Positions 45,021-55,036 of a stretch of 64,000 nt of DNA are shown here, piece by piece. The notes under the pieces are model-generated. The model saw only the letters and a program-made list of their open reading frames with translations. It did no database searches and was not told the origin of the DNA. Origin of the DNA: Oscillatoriales cyanobacterium (GTDB lineage: Bacteria > Cyanobacteriota > Cyanobacteriia > Cyanobacteriales > Microcoleaceae). The position numbers and the translations under genes were made by a program. The DNA lies in NCBI GenBank assembly GCA_004293365.1, contig RDYN01000016.1, forward strand, positions 1 through 64,000, given 5' to 3'. Numbering within the stretch: the first letter of the stretch is position 1; each line of letters begins with the position of its first letter.

Positions 45021-46856
45021 TTACGACATCCGATCCAAACGATCGATCCGCCTGAACAAACGCAACAGAGCAAACCCAGCACCAGCAGCTAGCAAAGCTA
45101 CAGCGACAGCCGGCCAGACTTGATTGCTGACAAACAAAATTGTTGCCGACAAAGTAAAAGCACTCATCATCAAAGTATAATTCGTGCCCATTTGAACGTT
45201 GCTCATGCGGCGCATCAACCGCTCAGCTTCGGCCGAACGGACGCGAATCCGCAAATCTCCCTGTTCGAGTTTATCAATAGTCTCCTCAATCCGGCGGGGC
45301 AAAGCTAGGGCAGTCGAACTCACCTGAGCCGCCTGACGGCCTAGTTCGTTAAAAATGCTGCCCGTTGCATCAGTGCCATTTCCATTAGTCATAAGCTGCA
45401 TGGCAAAAGGTTGTGCCACCTCCATAAAGTTAAACTCGGGATCTAAGCCTCGGCCCACCCCTTCAATCGTCGAAAAAGCTCGCATTACAAAAGTAAAAGT
45501 AGCTGGGAAGCGAAAAGGTTGGTTGTAGGTAATATCGTAAAGGTCGTCGGTAATCGCGCTCACCGACTGCTCTTCAAAAGGCTTGTCCATGAAGTTATCC
45601 AGCATATACTGGATGCTGCGGCGCACCGGACTCATATCGCCCGTGGGAACCAAAGCGCCCAACTCGATCAGAGAATCCATAATCCGCTGTCCGTCCTTGG
45701 AAGCAATGCCGTAGAGAGTCTCCATCAGTCCTTGGCGAACGTTGGACTGGATTTGACCCATCATGCCGAAATCGTAGAAAATCAGGGCTCCGTCAGCACT
45801 CACAGCGATATTGCCGGGGTGTGGGTCAGCGTGGAAAAAGCCATCGTTGAGCAACTGCCGCAAATAAGCTTTGGCGCCTAACTGAGCGATTAATTTGCGA
45901 TCGATCCCGGCGGCTTCGAGAGCTTCGTAATGGCTGATTTTAATCCCCGGCAGGTATTCCAAAGTCAGCACTCGCGGAGCCGCGTAGCGCCAATAAACTC
46001 GCGGCACCCGCACCCAGTCGCAGCTACTAAAATTGCGGCGAAAAGTATCAGCATTGCGGCCTTCATGGAGATAGTCAATTTCCAGCCACAGAATGCGACA
46101 GCATTCCTCATAAATCCCCATCCAATCTCGGCCGCGGCCCCACTTAGGATGGTTTTGAAAATAGCGAGCAATGCCCTTGAGAATTTGCAAATCTATTTCA
46201 AACAGCTTCCGCAGTCCAGGGCGTTGCACTTTTACTACAACTTCTTGGCCCGAGTGCAGTTGAGCTTTGTGTACCTGGCCCAAACTGGCAGCGGCCAGGG
46301 GCACGGGATCGAAGCTGCGGTAGAGTTCCTCAACAGTCTTGCCCAAATCTTGCTCGACAATTACCTCTAACTGTTCGTAGCTGAAAGCAGGGACTTTATC
46401 TTGCAGCTTAGAAAGTTCCTCGACAAACTCTGCCGGGAACAAGTCGGCGCGGGTGGAAAATAATTGTCCGACTTTAATGAAAGTCGGCCCCAAATCCAAT
46501 AGTGTTTCTCGAACCCAGATAGCTTGAAAGCGGCGTCTAGCAACTTTCTTTTCTTCAGTTACGCCTCCCCAGTAGCTCCAGTTTTTGCTGTCGAACCACA
46601 GCGAAGCCAACCAGAGCAAGACAAAGGCCCAAATGTCGAAGAAGCGCCGCTGGCGGGAATATTTTTCGCGATTCCAGCGATAAGCTTTACTTTTGTATGA
46701 TTTACCAGCAGTTTTTGGCTCATCGGCGTCGCTAGTACGCTTGGGGGAGCGCTGGCGATTAACAGAGTCATCAAGGAGAGCAGACACTTGGGTTCCCAAA
46801 TTGCTTATTTTATGTTGTTGCTTTGATTGCGGGTAGGAAGGAGCGCAGGAGCGCAT
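45021..46856 (-). CDS. ABC1/UbiB-family atypical kinase
   Basis: A 611-residue ABC1 (AarF/UbiB/COQ8-like) protein, a group tied to quinone and prenyl-lipid metabolism in plastids and cyanobacteria. The N-terminus (1-70) is charged and variable. FIKVGQLFSTRADLFP is the KxGQ motif that occludes the active site. Other motifs are AAASLGQVHKAQL (alanine-rich loop), VVVKVQRPG (Lys), HADPHPGN and FYDFGMMG. Two hydrophobic helices lie at the C-terminus (about 555-600). A DUF6825-like gene starts 80 bases upstream on the same strand, so they may be one unit. Confidence 0.93.
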   Translation of the reverse strand: MRSCAPSYPQSKQQHKISNLGTQVSALLDDSVNRQRSPKRTSDADEPKTAGKSYKSKAYRWNREKYSRQRRFFDIWAFVLLWLASLWFDSKNWSYWGGVTEEKKVARRRFQAIWVRETLLDLGPTFIKVGQLFSTRADLFPAEFVEELSKLQDKVPAFSYEQLEVIVEQDLGKTVEELYRSFDPVPLAAASLGQVHKAQLHSGQEVVVKVQRPGLRKLFEIDLQILKGIARYFQNHPKWGRGRDWMGIYEECCRILWLEIDYLHEGRNADTFRRNFSSCDWVRVPRVYWRYAAPRVLTLEYLPGIKISHYEALEAAGIDRKLIAQLGAKAYLRQLLNDGFFHADPHPGNIAVSADGALIFYDFGMMGQIQSNVRQGLMETLYGIASKDGQRIMDSLIELGALVPTGDMSPVRRSIQYMLDNFMDKPFEEQSVSAITDDLYDITYNQPFRFPATFTFVMRAFSTIEGVGRGLDPEFNFMEVAQPFAMQLMTNGNGTDATGSIFNELGRQAAQVSSTALALPRRIEETIDKLEQGDLRIRVRSAEAERLMRRMSNVQMGTNYTLMMSAFTLSATILFVSNQVWPAVAVALLAAGAGFALLRLFRRIDRLDRMS

Positions 46857-46936
46857 TGCTTTGCGCTCGTCGCTCGCAATCAGTAGTTGTTGCGATCGTC
46901 ACTAGCAAAGCTATCGTCCGCTGGAATCGCCCTTTG

Positions 46937-47275
46937 TTAAGGCAAACTGCTGCGGTAGCGCTGCAATTCGGAGCGCACGAGGGCGACTTCGGCGCGCAGC
47001 TCGTCGATCGTTACTTGCAAGTCTGCGGGATGGATGTCTTGAATGGTAGTAGTGCTGGTGGTTGCAGTACCTGTTCTGGTCTGCATCGCCTCATCGGCTG
47101 CTCGGTTAGCCCGTTCCACAACTCGATCTGTGAACTGGCGCAGGCGTTCTCTTTGTTCGGCGTCAAATTTGCCGAGTTCGGATAAAGCGTTGGTTGCTGC
47201 GCTTTCTAATTGCTCGTACAGTGCTTCGGCAACTGCTCTGCCTACAAAAAAGGCATGAACTGGGGGTTTACTCAT
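46937..47275 (-). CDS. DUF6825-like conserved protein
   Basis: A 112-residue soluble, mostly helical protein (AVAEALYEQLESAATNALSEL, RERLRQFTDRVVERANRAAD) with a Thr/Ser-rich middle (TRTGTATTSTTT). A C-terminal coiled-coil follows (LQVTIDELRAEVALVRSEL). It resembles a family conserved in cyanobacteria and plastids that I recall as DUF6825. Function unknown. It is upstream of the ABC1 kinase gene on the same strand with an 80-base gap. GAG lies about 10 bases before the ATG. Confidence 0.65.
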   Translation of the reverse strand: MSKPPVHAFFVGRAVAEALYEQLESAATNALSELGKFDAEQRERLRQFTDRVVERANRAADEAMQTRTGTATTSTTTIQDIHPADLQVTIDELRAEVALVRSELQRYRSSLP

Positions 47276-47788
47276 AAAAAAATCTCTGTACGCTTCCGCA
47301 ACGAATTATAACTTGCTTATCCTCGATGGCGCTTCCAAAGAAAGGAAGTTTGCCCGAATCGACGCACGGCCCTGGCTTGCACCGAAAAAAACAACTGTTT
47401 GCACGGAGGGCGATCGCATCTCGGCACCGGGCAGGGCAACTCGCTGCATTCTCAGATCTGGTGTTACTAACAGATTTCTCAAGCTTAGTAGCATTGCCAG
47501 AACTAATGCGCGACCTCACACAACCTAGCCGCCGTGCCTCAATATTAACATGATTTCCCACAAAATATCAAATATTTATACATTTTTATGGACAGAAATT
47601 CGGAGTGCTTAGGAAATAGGAAATATTCAATAAATTCAGGCAGAAGCTATTGGTATTTTGTGAGTCGATCCCAGGTTGTGCGAAATTGTCAGTGGTTCGG
47701 GAGGGGGTTATTCAATCCACACTCGATGGATATTTACTCAATCCTCAAACCAAGGATTCGTTCGCCATTTTAAGCAACAAAAAGAATA
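47276..47788. other. Intergenic region
   Basis: About 510 bases between the minus-strand kinase gene and the DUF6825-like gene. Overlapping short frames on both strands around 47268-47561 cover one another and have no recognisable product. The C-terminal end of the protein kinase borders it. Confidence 0.5.
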
Positions 47789-49372
47789 CTAATTTGTCGC
47801 AGGTTCAGTCCAAGGCACTGTCGGTTCTGGCACGGGGGGCGACGAGTAAGGTGCGATCGAACTATCGGCATTGCTGCCGCTTTGGCTTGGTATGGGCGGT
47901 TCGATCGACGATCCTACAGCCGGCGACGGTACTGTCGGCGCGGATTCTTCCTGTGGGAATGTTTCAGAACTATTGGCAGCAGACGGGGCGGGGGTGGGTA
48001 CGGGAGGGGAGTATCTGCGGGGTTCGGGTGGCAGGGGTGGAACTTCTGGTACGGGTGCGGATGCTGCTTCCGGTGCTGGCTGGATTTCGGTTTTAGGTTC
48101 TGGAATGGGGGACTCAAAAGCCTGCGCTTCGGGATCGGAAGTTGGGGATGCAGAAGGTTCTGGTTCAGGATCTGGGGCGGGAGTCTCCGGGCTTGGGGAG
48201 GCAGAAGGTTCGGCGCTAGCTGTTGAGTTGTCGATCGCTTCCGATATACTGCTGTCTGACGTGGGTTTGGGCTGTTTGTTGAGTTGGGGTGGAGGGAAAG
48301 GGCTGCTTTCGACAGATGGCTGCCCGAACATGGGCCCTGACAAATCGCGGGATTTGAGCAAATCTTCCAGAGATGGGAAGGATTGAGTTGTGGATCTGTT
48401 GTTGCTGGCACTGATGCTGTTGTAGCGCCAGGCCAAGTCAAAACCCATCCAGCCTGCAATAGCAGCCGTGACGACAAACGCCAGGAAAGTCAATTGTGGG
48501 GGAGGAGGTGCGGGCAATCGCAGACTTTGCTTGTTTGTTCTGTCTGCGGATAGTCGCTCTGTTTCTTGCTGCAGCATAGTAAGCCAATTTTCCACTGTCT
48601 GGGGGCGTTTCTGGGGGTCGGTTTCGAGTCCCTGAAGGATTGCTCGCTCGATGCCGGGGCTGAGGTTGGGCTGAAATTGCCGCAAAGAAGCCAGGGGAAT
48701 GCGATCGCGCAGGGGTGCTGCTACGGGTGCTACGCCACAGAGCAAGTAGTATAGGGTGGCGGCGATCGCGTAAACATCTGTAGCCGGCGTACATTTACCG
48801 TCATAGAGGTATTGTTCGATCGGCGCGTATCCTGGGGAGAGCAAGTTAGTGTGAGTTTGTTTCCTCCCGGCGGTAAAGTCGCGAGCAATACCGAAGTCTA
48901 TCAACATTACTAGATGAGAATCGGCTCGCCGGATCGTATTTTCTGGATTGATGTCTCCGTGTAGCAATCCGCTGTGGTGAACTGTACTTACCGCTGAGGC
49001 TATTTGCCGAATGTAGTGCAGTGCCTGGGCGAATGGTAGAGGGCGATCGGTTTCGACTATTTGGGCGAGAGTTTGGCCCGGAATGTAGTCCATGACGATA
49101 AAAGACTGTCCGGCTTCTTCAAAAAAGTCAATTACCCTGACGATGTTTGAATGCTGGCATCGAGACAGGCGCTGGGCTTCGGCAATAAACTGCTGCTGAA
49201 ACTGGGCCGAGGCTGGGTGTTGGCGCAGACTTTCGTTGAGGGTTTTGAGTACGACGGTTTGGTTTAATTGGGTGTGGGTAGCTCGGTAAGTGATGCCGAA
49301 CCCTCCTCTACCTAAAGTCTCGTTAATTGTGTATTTGCCCTGTTGCAGGACTGTTGCTGGCGCTAAGTTCAT
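47789..49372 (-). CDS. Membrane Ser/Thr protein kinase with Pro-rich outer part
   Basis: A 527-residue Hanks-type kinase. The kinase domain (about 14-275) has GRGGFGITYRA (P-loop), VVLKTLN (Lys), LLHGDINPENTIRR (catalytic Asp, with HGD in place of HRD), LIDFGIARD (DFG) and SPGYAPIEQY (APE equivalent). A single membrane helix follows near 295-320 (LTFLAFVVTAAIAGWMGF). The outer part (about 340-527) is very rich in Pro, Ser and Glu, without a recognisable sensor domain. Such kinases are numerous in filamentous cyanobacteria and are counteracted by PP2C phosphatases such as the one at 43708. Its signal is unknown. Confidence 0.93.
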   Translation of the reverse strand: MNLAPATVLQQGKYTINETLGRGGFGITYRATHTQLNQTVVLKTLNESLRQHPASAQFQQQFIAEAQRLSRCQHSNIVRVIDFFEEAGQSFIVMDYIPGQTLAQIVETDRPLPFAQALHYIRQIASAVSTVHHSGLLHGDINPENTIRRADSHLVMLIDFGIARDFTAGRKQTHTNLLSPGYAPIEQYLYDGKCTPATDVYAIAATLYYLLCGVAPVAAPLRDRIPLASLRQFQPNLSPGIERAILQGLETDPQKRPQTVENWLTMLQQETERLSADRTNKQSLRLPAPPPPQLTFLAFVVTAAIAGWMGFDLAWRYNSISASNNRSTTQSFPSLEDLLKSRDLSGPMFGQPSVESSPFPPPQLNKQPKPTSDSSISEAIDNSTASAEPSASPSPETPAPDPEPEPSASPTSDPEAQAFESPIPEPKTEIQPAPEAASAPVPEVPPLPPEPRRYSPPVPTPAPSAANSSETFPQEESAPTVPSPAVGSSIEPPIPSQSGSNADSSIAPYSSPPVPEPTVPWTEPATN

Positions 49373-49962
49373 CTTTAGTTGATGCCGGTTCCCAAACTAT
49401 GCTACCGCCTTTGGGTTGTTTAGCTTTCTTTAGGCCTGATGTTCGATCGGCGATCGGTGCCTTAGTTATCGGTTTCGCTCTGCCCGGTCATCTTTGCCTC
49501 TGGCGGTTATTTTATCTGTAGCAGGCGTCTTAAAACTTAACACAATATTTTGCCAATAAAAATCCCGCTCTTTTGGAACGGGAAAGCCATCAGGGTGCAT
49601 CTATATGATTATCACTATAACTCATGGGGGGGTATCACCCCTCTTCGGTTTACCAAATCTTTACGATTCGCAGCTTTATGTAAATATTTAGGTTTTTATT
49701 TGACTTATAAGCCATCTTGCGATCGAGAGGATGACGCTATGTCGAGTTTGAGCTTGAGGAAATAAAACAACTGGTGATTTTGATGCGTGTTGGGAGGAAA
49801 TTAGACTTATTGCATAAATCTTTGATTGATTCTTCAACCGCCGATCGACGCCGATCGACGCAGATTCATTTCCTGATTGGAAAGCTTGGGAATGCAATGC
49901 AAGTCTATGGAAGATGGTGACACGGATCGAATCAAGTGAGTTTCCTCTGAATCATGTGAACT
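49373..49962. other. Intergenic region
   Basis: About 590 bases. TCCCGCTCTTTTGGAACGGGAA near 49562-49584 is a stem-loop. GGGGGGTATCACCCCTC near 49627-49643 is an imperfect inverted repeat. CGATCGACGC is directly repeated near 49844-49862. A frame of 71 codons at 49550 is unlikely to be coding. Confidence 0.5.
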
Positions 49963-50418
49963 TTAATCTTTCTTACCGTGCTTCGGCAAATGGTGCAGCA
50001 AATACCAAAACACCGCTATATTTGCGATAAAAACCGCCAGCTTAAGTACGGTAAAACCATGAAATAACTCATATATTTCGGGCGGAATACTGATGCCTAC
50101 CAGCGCTAAAACCAAAATAGTTGCCCAGCCTTTTTCGTACCACAAACCAACTGCTTCAACAGCAGTTAAAGCGGCGTAAAGTCCTGCGGCAAGTCCACTA
50201 AACAGTAATGTTTTAGGCTTGATACTTAGAACTTTATCTAGTAAAAGCTCAACAAGTTTTAATTTACTTTCTAAGAAGTACGATTCTGAAAAATCCTCCA
50301 ATGCTTGATAATTTTTCAGTGCCAAAAGCAAAGCGAGCGAAGTTACTGTCAAGAGGGCAGCCACAAAACTTTTGTAAAGGACAATTGCGATCAAACCAGG
50401 AGGGCGCTGTTTTTTCAC
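49963..50418 (-). CDS. DUF2127-like membrane protein
   Basis: A 151-residue protein with four hydrophobic helices (LIAIVLYKSFVAALLTVTSL, TLLFSGLAAGLYAALTAV, TILVLALVGISIPPEIYEL, LKLAVFIANIAVFWYLL). It resembles the DUF2127 family, whose function is unknown. The frame stays open upstream to GTG at 50592, but residues there are translated from the interspersed repeat at 50459-50546. GTG at 50418 (VKKQRPPGL) fits the family start better. If the long form is made, the repeat would supply a new N-terminus, as it does internal segments elsewhere. No good ribosome binding site resolves this. Confidence 0.7.
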   Translation of the reverse strand: MKKQRPPGLIAIVLYKSFVAALLTVTSLALLLALKNYQALEDFSESYFLESKLKLVELLLDKVLSIKPKTLLFSGLAAGLYAALTAVEAVGLWYEKGWATILVLALVGISIPPEIYELFHGFTVLKLAVFIANIAVFWYLLHHLPKHGKKD

Positions 50419-50458
50419 GTGAATTCTCGGAATATTGATAATGTGCGATCGCAAGAGT

Positions 50459-50546
50459 GAAGGAAGTTCGGCAACGGATTTTTTAACGGATTTAACCGAT
50501 GAAGTAAGAAAGTTCGGCAACGATAAATGTAGGGAATTTAACGGAT
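50459..50546 (+). repeat. Interspersed repeat, two-part copy near the DUF2127-like gene
   Basis: First half: GAAGGAAGTTCGGCAACGGA then AACGGATTTAACCGATG. Second half from about 50510: AGTTCGGCAACGATAAATG then TAGGGAATTTAACGGATAG. It matches the two-part copy at 11933, here mostly outside coding sequence. Confidence 0.85.
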
Positions 50547-50586
50547 AGTAAAAGTTGAGTAGGATGTGCCAGCAATTATAGGAATT

Positions 50587-50682
50587 ACGCACAGGTGGTC
50601 AGAAACCGGGTTTTTTAGGAGAATACGGCGTCACAGCGCGCAGATTTGCGAAAAAACCCGGTTTCTTTGGTCGCAGTGCGTA
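50587..50682. repeat. Dispersed AACCCGGTTT hairpin element
   Basis: Perfect 16-bp arms AGAAACCGGGTTTTTT (50601-50616) and AAAAAACCCGGTTTCT (50651-50666), with outer TACGCAC/GTGCGTA ends. Related copies lie near 18255, 38495, 53755 and 58950. Confidence 0.85.
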
Positions 50683-50714
50683 CAAAAAATAACCCGCTGC
50701 TAACACACACCATA

Positions 50715-53675
50715 CTAAGATTGAGGATAGCGTTGTGCTAAGAAAGAGATCGCACTAGCCCGATCGCCCAAATCGCCATTCAACGCAGCCGCCAACAAAT
50801 CATCCAACATCAGTTTAAACCCAGGCCCGGGCTTGTAACCCAAAGCCTTCAAGTCATTGCCGTTTAAAGGCGGCTCAACATTAGCCCACTTTGTGAGGTA
50901 TTGCCAAATCTGGCGGCGGGCGCTTCGGGGACTTTGGAGGGCGATCGCAATTAACAGCGGCACCTCATAATTCCGCAACAGAAATACCAACTGACTGGGT
51001 GATTTACACTTCGGCAAATTCTCTGCTAATTCCTGATTTCCAGCTTCCAAATGTTCCAGCCGTTTAATGCTGTCAGCAGGTAACTGAAGATTTGCAGCCA
51101 CCTTAACCCGATATTCCGGTGCTAAATAAGCGATCGAAACTTCCAGCCGCATCAGCCAATCAGGAATATTGATAATTGGGAATTGGGAATTGGGCATTGG
51201 GAATTGGGCATTGGGAATTGGGCATTGGGCATCGGGCATTAGGAATTGGGCATTGGGAATAGTTTGTTCCTTCTTCCTTCTTCCTTCTTCCTTCTTTCCT
51301 CTTCCTTCTTCCTTCTTCCGACTTCCCTCTTCCTTCTTCCGACTTCCCTCGGATTTCTTCCTTCCATTCAAACATCGATCGAGCAAACGCAGCCGCCGCC
51401 ATAACTCCCGATCCAACTCCAAAGTAGGATGAATGCAGCGCAAAGCCTGCAAATCTCCCAGCATTTCCAAAGCAACCTGCCAATAAGGAGCTTGCAAAAT
51501 GTACTTCAATTCACTTTTGAGGCGAGTTTCCAAAGCCGGAGCTCGGCCGTTTTCCCCCTGAATGCGGTAATAAATCCCGCTTTCCAAAGCGTGGCGGATG
51601 TATCCTTCAGTCTGCGACTCTATTGAAAATCCCAGCCGCACCGCAAACCGCACCGCCCGATAAATTCGCGTCGGATCTTCGATAAAACTGTTAGCGTGCA
51701 AAACTCGAATTTGCCGCGATTCCAAATCTTGCAAACCGCCAAAAAAATCCAACAATTCGCCGCTGCGCGGAAAACCCAACCGCACAGCCAGCGCATTAAT
51801 TGTAAAATCCCTGCGGTACAAATCTTGGCGGATCGAACTCGCTTCAACTTCAGGATTTGCCGCCGGATAAGGATAAAATTCAGTACGAGCCGTAGCGATA
51901 TCCAGCCACAGCGAGCCGAAAGCAGAGTCTTTGTGCCACAATAGGGCGGCGGTTTGAAATTGACCGTGAATGTCTAAACGCGAGTTGGGGTAAAGCTTTT
52001 GCAGGGCTGAGGCTAATTCGACTCCAGCGCCGGAATCGTCGGTACCGCAGTTGCCATCGACTACCAAATCAATATCTGCGATCGCCAGTTTATCATCCGT
52101 CGCTAACAGTAAATCCCGCACTGCTCCACCGACAATATAAAGTTGCCAGCCGCGCTGTTGTGCTATGTTGGCCGCGATCGACAATAATTGCCATAATTCG
52201 CTACTAATGCCCGATCGCAACAACTGCTCAACCGACTCAGATACAGGATAATTAGACAACTCAGCATTACTTCCACTATCGCGCGCTTTTTGCTGGTGCA
52301 ATTCCCGCAACACGTCAGTGCGAGTCACAATTCCCACGAGTTGGCCGTTTTCCAATACTGGCAAACGCCCGATATCGTATGTCACCATTAAAGCTTCAAT
52401 TTCTGGCAGCAAGGTATCCGGGGCGATCGTTTTTAGCTGCGGAGTCATGTAACCCTTAACTGGGGCGTGACTGAAACCGTGGTGGAGGGCGATGTCAATG
52501 TCACGGCGCGAGATAATTCCCGCCAGTCGTAGCTTGCGGGGCGGGACGCCATCGCCCGCATCGACCACTGACAGCCCCGAATGTCCGTAGCGCAGGAGGA
52601 TACGGTGAGCCTCTCCGACGGAGGTTTCCGGGCGAATGCTCCGCACTGGAGAGGACATTAACTCGCGGGCTGTCGGAGGGTGGGGAATTTGAGTTTTGAG
52701 TTCCTCCGCTAATTCATTTAAAGTTAGCAGCGGATCGACATCTCGTACAGCTACGGAAGCGGCGCGGGCGTGGCCTCCACCGCCGAGGGGTTTGAACAAT
52801 TCGCTGAGGTTTGTGCCTTCAATGCGCGATCGACCGATAATAGCTAAGCGGTTGGAAACTGCGGATTCAGCGATGTTGCGGTTGTCGTTTTCGCTAAATT
52901 TATAGACATTGCCTAAAAGTAGAGCATCGCTTTCAGTTAAATCCAGCAAGCGAGAAGCTAGGGCCGAAAGTCCGGGCACGTAGGCTTCAGTGGATAGCAG
53001 CACCCAAGCTACTGTATAACCGTGCAAGGTTTCCGATCGCAAATTATTCAGCGCTTCCTTGAGCAAATCCTGCAATTGCGGAGACAAACCGGGTTCTACA
53101 TATTCAGAGATTACCCGCAAACTGGCTCCTTGTTCCATCAACCACGCCAAAGCCATTGCATCTCGCGCAGTTGCGCCCTCAAAGGTGAGGGAACCTGTAT
53201 CGACATGGATTCCGAGGGCCATAACTGTGGCTTCAGAAGGCTGCAGGCTGGATGTTGTATCGCCGTTTTCGGCTGCATTTTGGAGTTTTTCGCGGAGTTT
53301 TTCGACAATTAATGTGGTGGTTGCGCCGACTGCTTCGATTTGTGTCACCGTGGCGGGGATGTCTAAATCGGCTTGGAGATGGTGGTCAAAAACCGCTATT
53401 TCGTTGAGTTGTGGCAAATCCAGCCATTCTGCGGCTTTTCCCAGTCGATCGCGCCCCGAGGCATCTACTATAGTAATCGATCGAATTTGTTGCGGATTGA
53501 CCGATCGGCGTTCGATCAGCGGGTACTCGTCGCGGTGCAGCGCCAAAAAATCCCGTACCGTCGGGTGAGATCCGCCAGTCAGCACGATTCTGCTACCGGG
53601 GCGCAGCACGCATAGTCCCACCGCCGCGCCCAAGGCGTCAAAATCTGCTGTTGTGTGGCACAAAACTAAGTCCAT
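50715..53675 (-). CDS. DHH-CBS-tRNA nucleotidyltransferase (CCA/poly(A) polymerase-like) fusion
   Basis: A 986-residue multidomain protein. The DHH phosphoesterase part (1-300) has [27 protein letters not shown] and [11 protein letters not shown]. Two CBS domains follow (about 310-435). The tRNA nucleotidyltransferase head comes next ([18 protein letters not shown], then [10 protein letters not shown]) with [14 protein letters not shown]. Helical neck and body domains end the chain. This order is known from cyanobacterial and other A-adding or CCA-adding enzymes. ATG at 53675 (MDLVLCHTT) is favoured. The ATG at 53768 lies in a dispersed repeat. Residues about 768-833 are low-complexity ([12 protein letters not shown], then [13 protein letters not shown]), encoded by repeats. 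Core motifs are unbroken. Confidence 0.9.
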   Translation of the reverse strand: MDLVLCHTTADFDALGAAVGLCVLRPGSRIVLTGGSHPTVRDFLALHRDEYPLIERRSVNPQQIRSITIVDASGRDRLGKAAEWLDLPQLNEIAVFDHHLQADLDIPATVTQIEAVGATTTLIVEKLREKLQNAAENGDTTSSLQPSEATVMALGIHVDTGSLTFEGATARDAMALAWLMEQGASLRVISEYVEPGLSPQLQDLLKEALNNLRSETLHGYTVAWVLLSTEAYVPGLSALASRLLDLTESDALLLGNVYKFSENDNRNIAESAVSNRLAIIGRSRIEGTNLSELFKPLGGGGHARAASVAVRDVDPLLTLNELAEELKTQIPHPPTARELMSSPVRSIRPETSVGEAHRILLRYGHSGLSVVDAGDGVPPRKLRLAGIISRRDIDIALHHGFSHAPVKGYMTPQLKTIAPDTLLPEIEALMVTYDIGRLPVLENGQLVGIVTRTDVLRELHQQKARDSGSNAELSNYPVSESVEQLLRSGISSELWQLLSIAANIAQQRGWQLYIVGGAVRDLLLATDDKLAIADIDLVVDGNCGTDDSGAGVELASALQKLYPNSRLDIHGQFQTAALLWHKDSAFGSLWLDIATARTEFYPYPAANPEVEASSIRQDLYRRDFTINALAVRLGFPRSGELLDFFGGLQDLESRQIRVLHANSFIEDPTRIYRAVRFAVRLGFSIESQTEGYIRHALESGIYYRIQGENGRAPALETRLKSELKYILQAPYWQVALEMLGDLQALRCIHPTLELDRELWRRLRLLDRCLNGRKKSEGSRKKEEGSRKKEEGRGKKEEGRRKKEQTIPNAQFLMPDAQCPIPNAQFPMPNSQFPIINIPDWLMRLEVSIAYLAPEYRVKVAANLQLPADSIKRLEHLEAGNQELAENLPKCKSPSQLVFLLRNYEVPLLIAIALQSPRSARRQIWQYLTKWANVEPPLNGNDLKALGYKPGPGFKLMLDDLLAAALNGDLGDRASAISFLAQRYPQS
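51177..51370 (+). repeat. Simple-sequence repeats inside the nucleotidyltransferase gene
   Basis: Two blocks. TTGGGAATTGGGCATTGGGA variants (about 51177-51260) are the kind common between genes. TTCTTCCTTCTTCC variants (about 51267-51365) are purine-rich on the coding strand. Both stay in frame. Confidence 0.9.
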
Positions 53676-53754
53676 AACCGAAAATCCCGCATCTCTCACT
53701 CCCAGATTAGCAATTTCTGGGGCTTTGATACCGGAGCGGGCGATCGGGCTGTAA

Positions 53755-53853
53755 CAGGACTTACGCATGGGGCTAGAAACCGGGTTCAGGTAAAAAATTT
53801 GCGGCGAAGAACCAGAAATCTAGGAATCAACCCGGTTTCCGAGGTTTAATGCG
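53755..53853. repeat. Dispersed AACCCGGTTT hairpin element, with start-codon overlap
   Basis: TAGAAACCGGGTT near 53772 pairs with AACCCGGTTTCC near 53829, with ACTTACGCAT and TAATGCG at the ends. The upstream ATG of the nucleotidyltransferase frame lies in its left end. Confidence 0.7.
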
Positions 53854-53919
53854 ACCTCGACTGCTTAACTCAGCCTTCAGCCTGTCTCGAACCCAGTGTT
53901 CTGTCATCAGTAAATTTGG

Positions 53920-54280
53920 GTAGAAACCCCGTCCTTTTAGGACGGCTTTACGGGTATAATTTCAGTGGTCAATGACCCACCCGTGACGATGGAGGCATAA
54001 ACCCGCGTCTCCAAAGCTTGCAACAATTGCAACGGGGAAGAAAAATCGGTAGACCGGGAAAAGAGGACAGGGCAATGGGCAGTCCACCCCTAGAATCAAA
54101 CAACAAAGATTTTTGTTGGTATTCGACACATAAAACCGCTTTCTCTTGCGGGGTTAGTCTGTGGAGCGAGCATAAGACCAAATCTCCTTGAGGGTCGAGG
54201 CTGCTGCGATCGAAGCAGAAACCTAAGTTGTGAGGCTTAGGAATCACCGTCCGCGACGGTCGGTGAGTATGTGAAGTAGC
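53920..54280 (+). mobile_element. Probable IS200/IS605-type right-end relic
   Basis: A frame with one internal stop, from about 53990 to 54230, resembles a decayed TnpB C-terminus (CGVSLWSEHK, then RLLRSKQKP). It is followed by GGAATCACCGTCCGCGACGG and TCGGTGAGTATGTG, the stem-loop layout typical at the right end of IS200/IS605 elements. A GTCCTTTTAGGAC hairpin lies at about 53931. Nothing of the 5' part remains. Confidence 0.45.
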
Positions 54281-54614
54281 GAACAATGATAAAATTGATG
54301 CAAATCTCAAGAGCCGCTGGCGCCTGTTCGCGCAACGCCCGAATTTGCACAGTCTCTTTCGTATCAATCAACCGACAATTTCTGGATTACTATCGGGATA
54401 CTGTCAGTCGATTTGAGATTTGAGATTTTAGAGTTACTCCACAGCTCGATCTGGGAGATGCAACTTTGGTCTAAAATTTTGAAATCTCCACGACGTAAGT
54501 CGGGGAATTCAACCGGTTTTTGAGCGAACCAAAAACTCTCACCTGGAATGTTTCTCTAGGTTAGGACAAACTATTTCTCATCCACAACGCACGGTTATAT
54601 CGAAAGGAGAAAAG
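54281..54614. other. Intergenic region upstream of psbZ
   Basis: About 330 bases holding the psbZ promoter and leader. AAGGAG lies 6 bases before the psbZ ATG. No other feature recognised. Confidence 0.5.
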
Positions 54615-54806
54615 ATGTTATCAATTCTGTTTCAATTGGTTTTACTAGCTTTGGTACTGCTGTCTTTTGTAATGGTGGTTGGCGTGCCAGTTGCTTATGC
54701 CTCTCCCCAAAACTGGAATCAGTCTAAATCGCTAATTTTTGCTGGTTCTGGTCTCTGGTTTTTGCTTGTTATTGCAGTGGGTGTATTGAACTTTTTGGTA
54801 GTTTAA
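54615..54806 (+). CDS. psbZ: Photosystem II protein PsbZ
   Basis: A 63-residue, two-helix PSII core subunit (formerly Ycf9) at the PSII periphery near CP43. The helices are [19 protein letters not shown] and [20 protein letters not shown], joined by the conserved loop [13 protein letters not shown]. Length and sequence are close to other cyanobacterial PsbZ. A strong AAGGAG precedes the ATG. ribH follows 230 bases downstream in the same direction, as often in cyanobacteria. Confidence 0.97.
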   Translation: MLSILFQLVLLALVLLSFVMVVGVPVAYASPQNWNQSKSLIFAGSGLWFLLVIAVGVLNFLVV

Positions 54807-54835
54807 ATTTTCCCAGCCCGACCGCAGGTAGAAAG

Positions 54836-54868
54836 TAGAAGGTAGAAGGTAGAAGGTAGAAGGTAGAA
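54836..54868. repeat. Heptamer tandem repeat (AGAAGGT)
   Basis: Four to five units of AGAAGGT between psbZ and ribH. Confidence 0.8.
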
Positions 54869-55036
54869 AGCATTTGTAGGTAACTGGAAGGCCCTCGACC
54901 TGAAAACGTACCAGCCCGAATATTTCTAGATAGCAGACTGTAGGTTTTTCCAAGTGAAATCCCGAGGAGATGTTTCTGCTTTCTAAATTTTGCCTTCTTG
55001 CAAAAAAATAAATGCTAAAATCTAAAATAGAACACT

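Noticed and set aside
47871-48386. Gly/Ser-rich frames antisense to the Pro-rich part of the protein kinase
   Set aside because: Proline codons read backwards give glycine, which explains them.
49550-49765. 71-codon plus-strand frame starting MPIKIPLFWNG
   Set aside because: It runs over a stem-loop and AT-rich spacer and has no recognisable domain.
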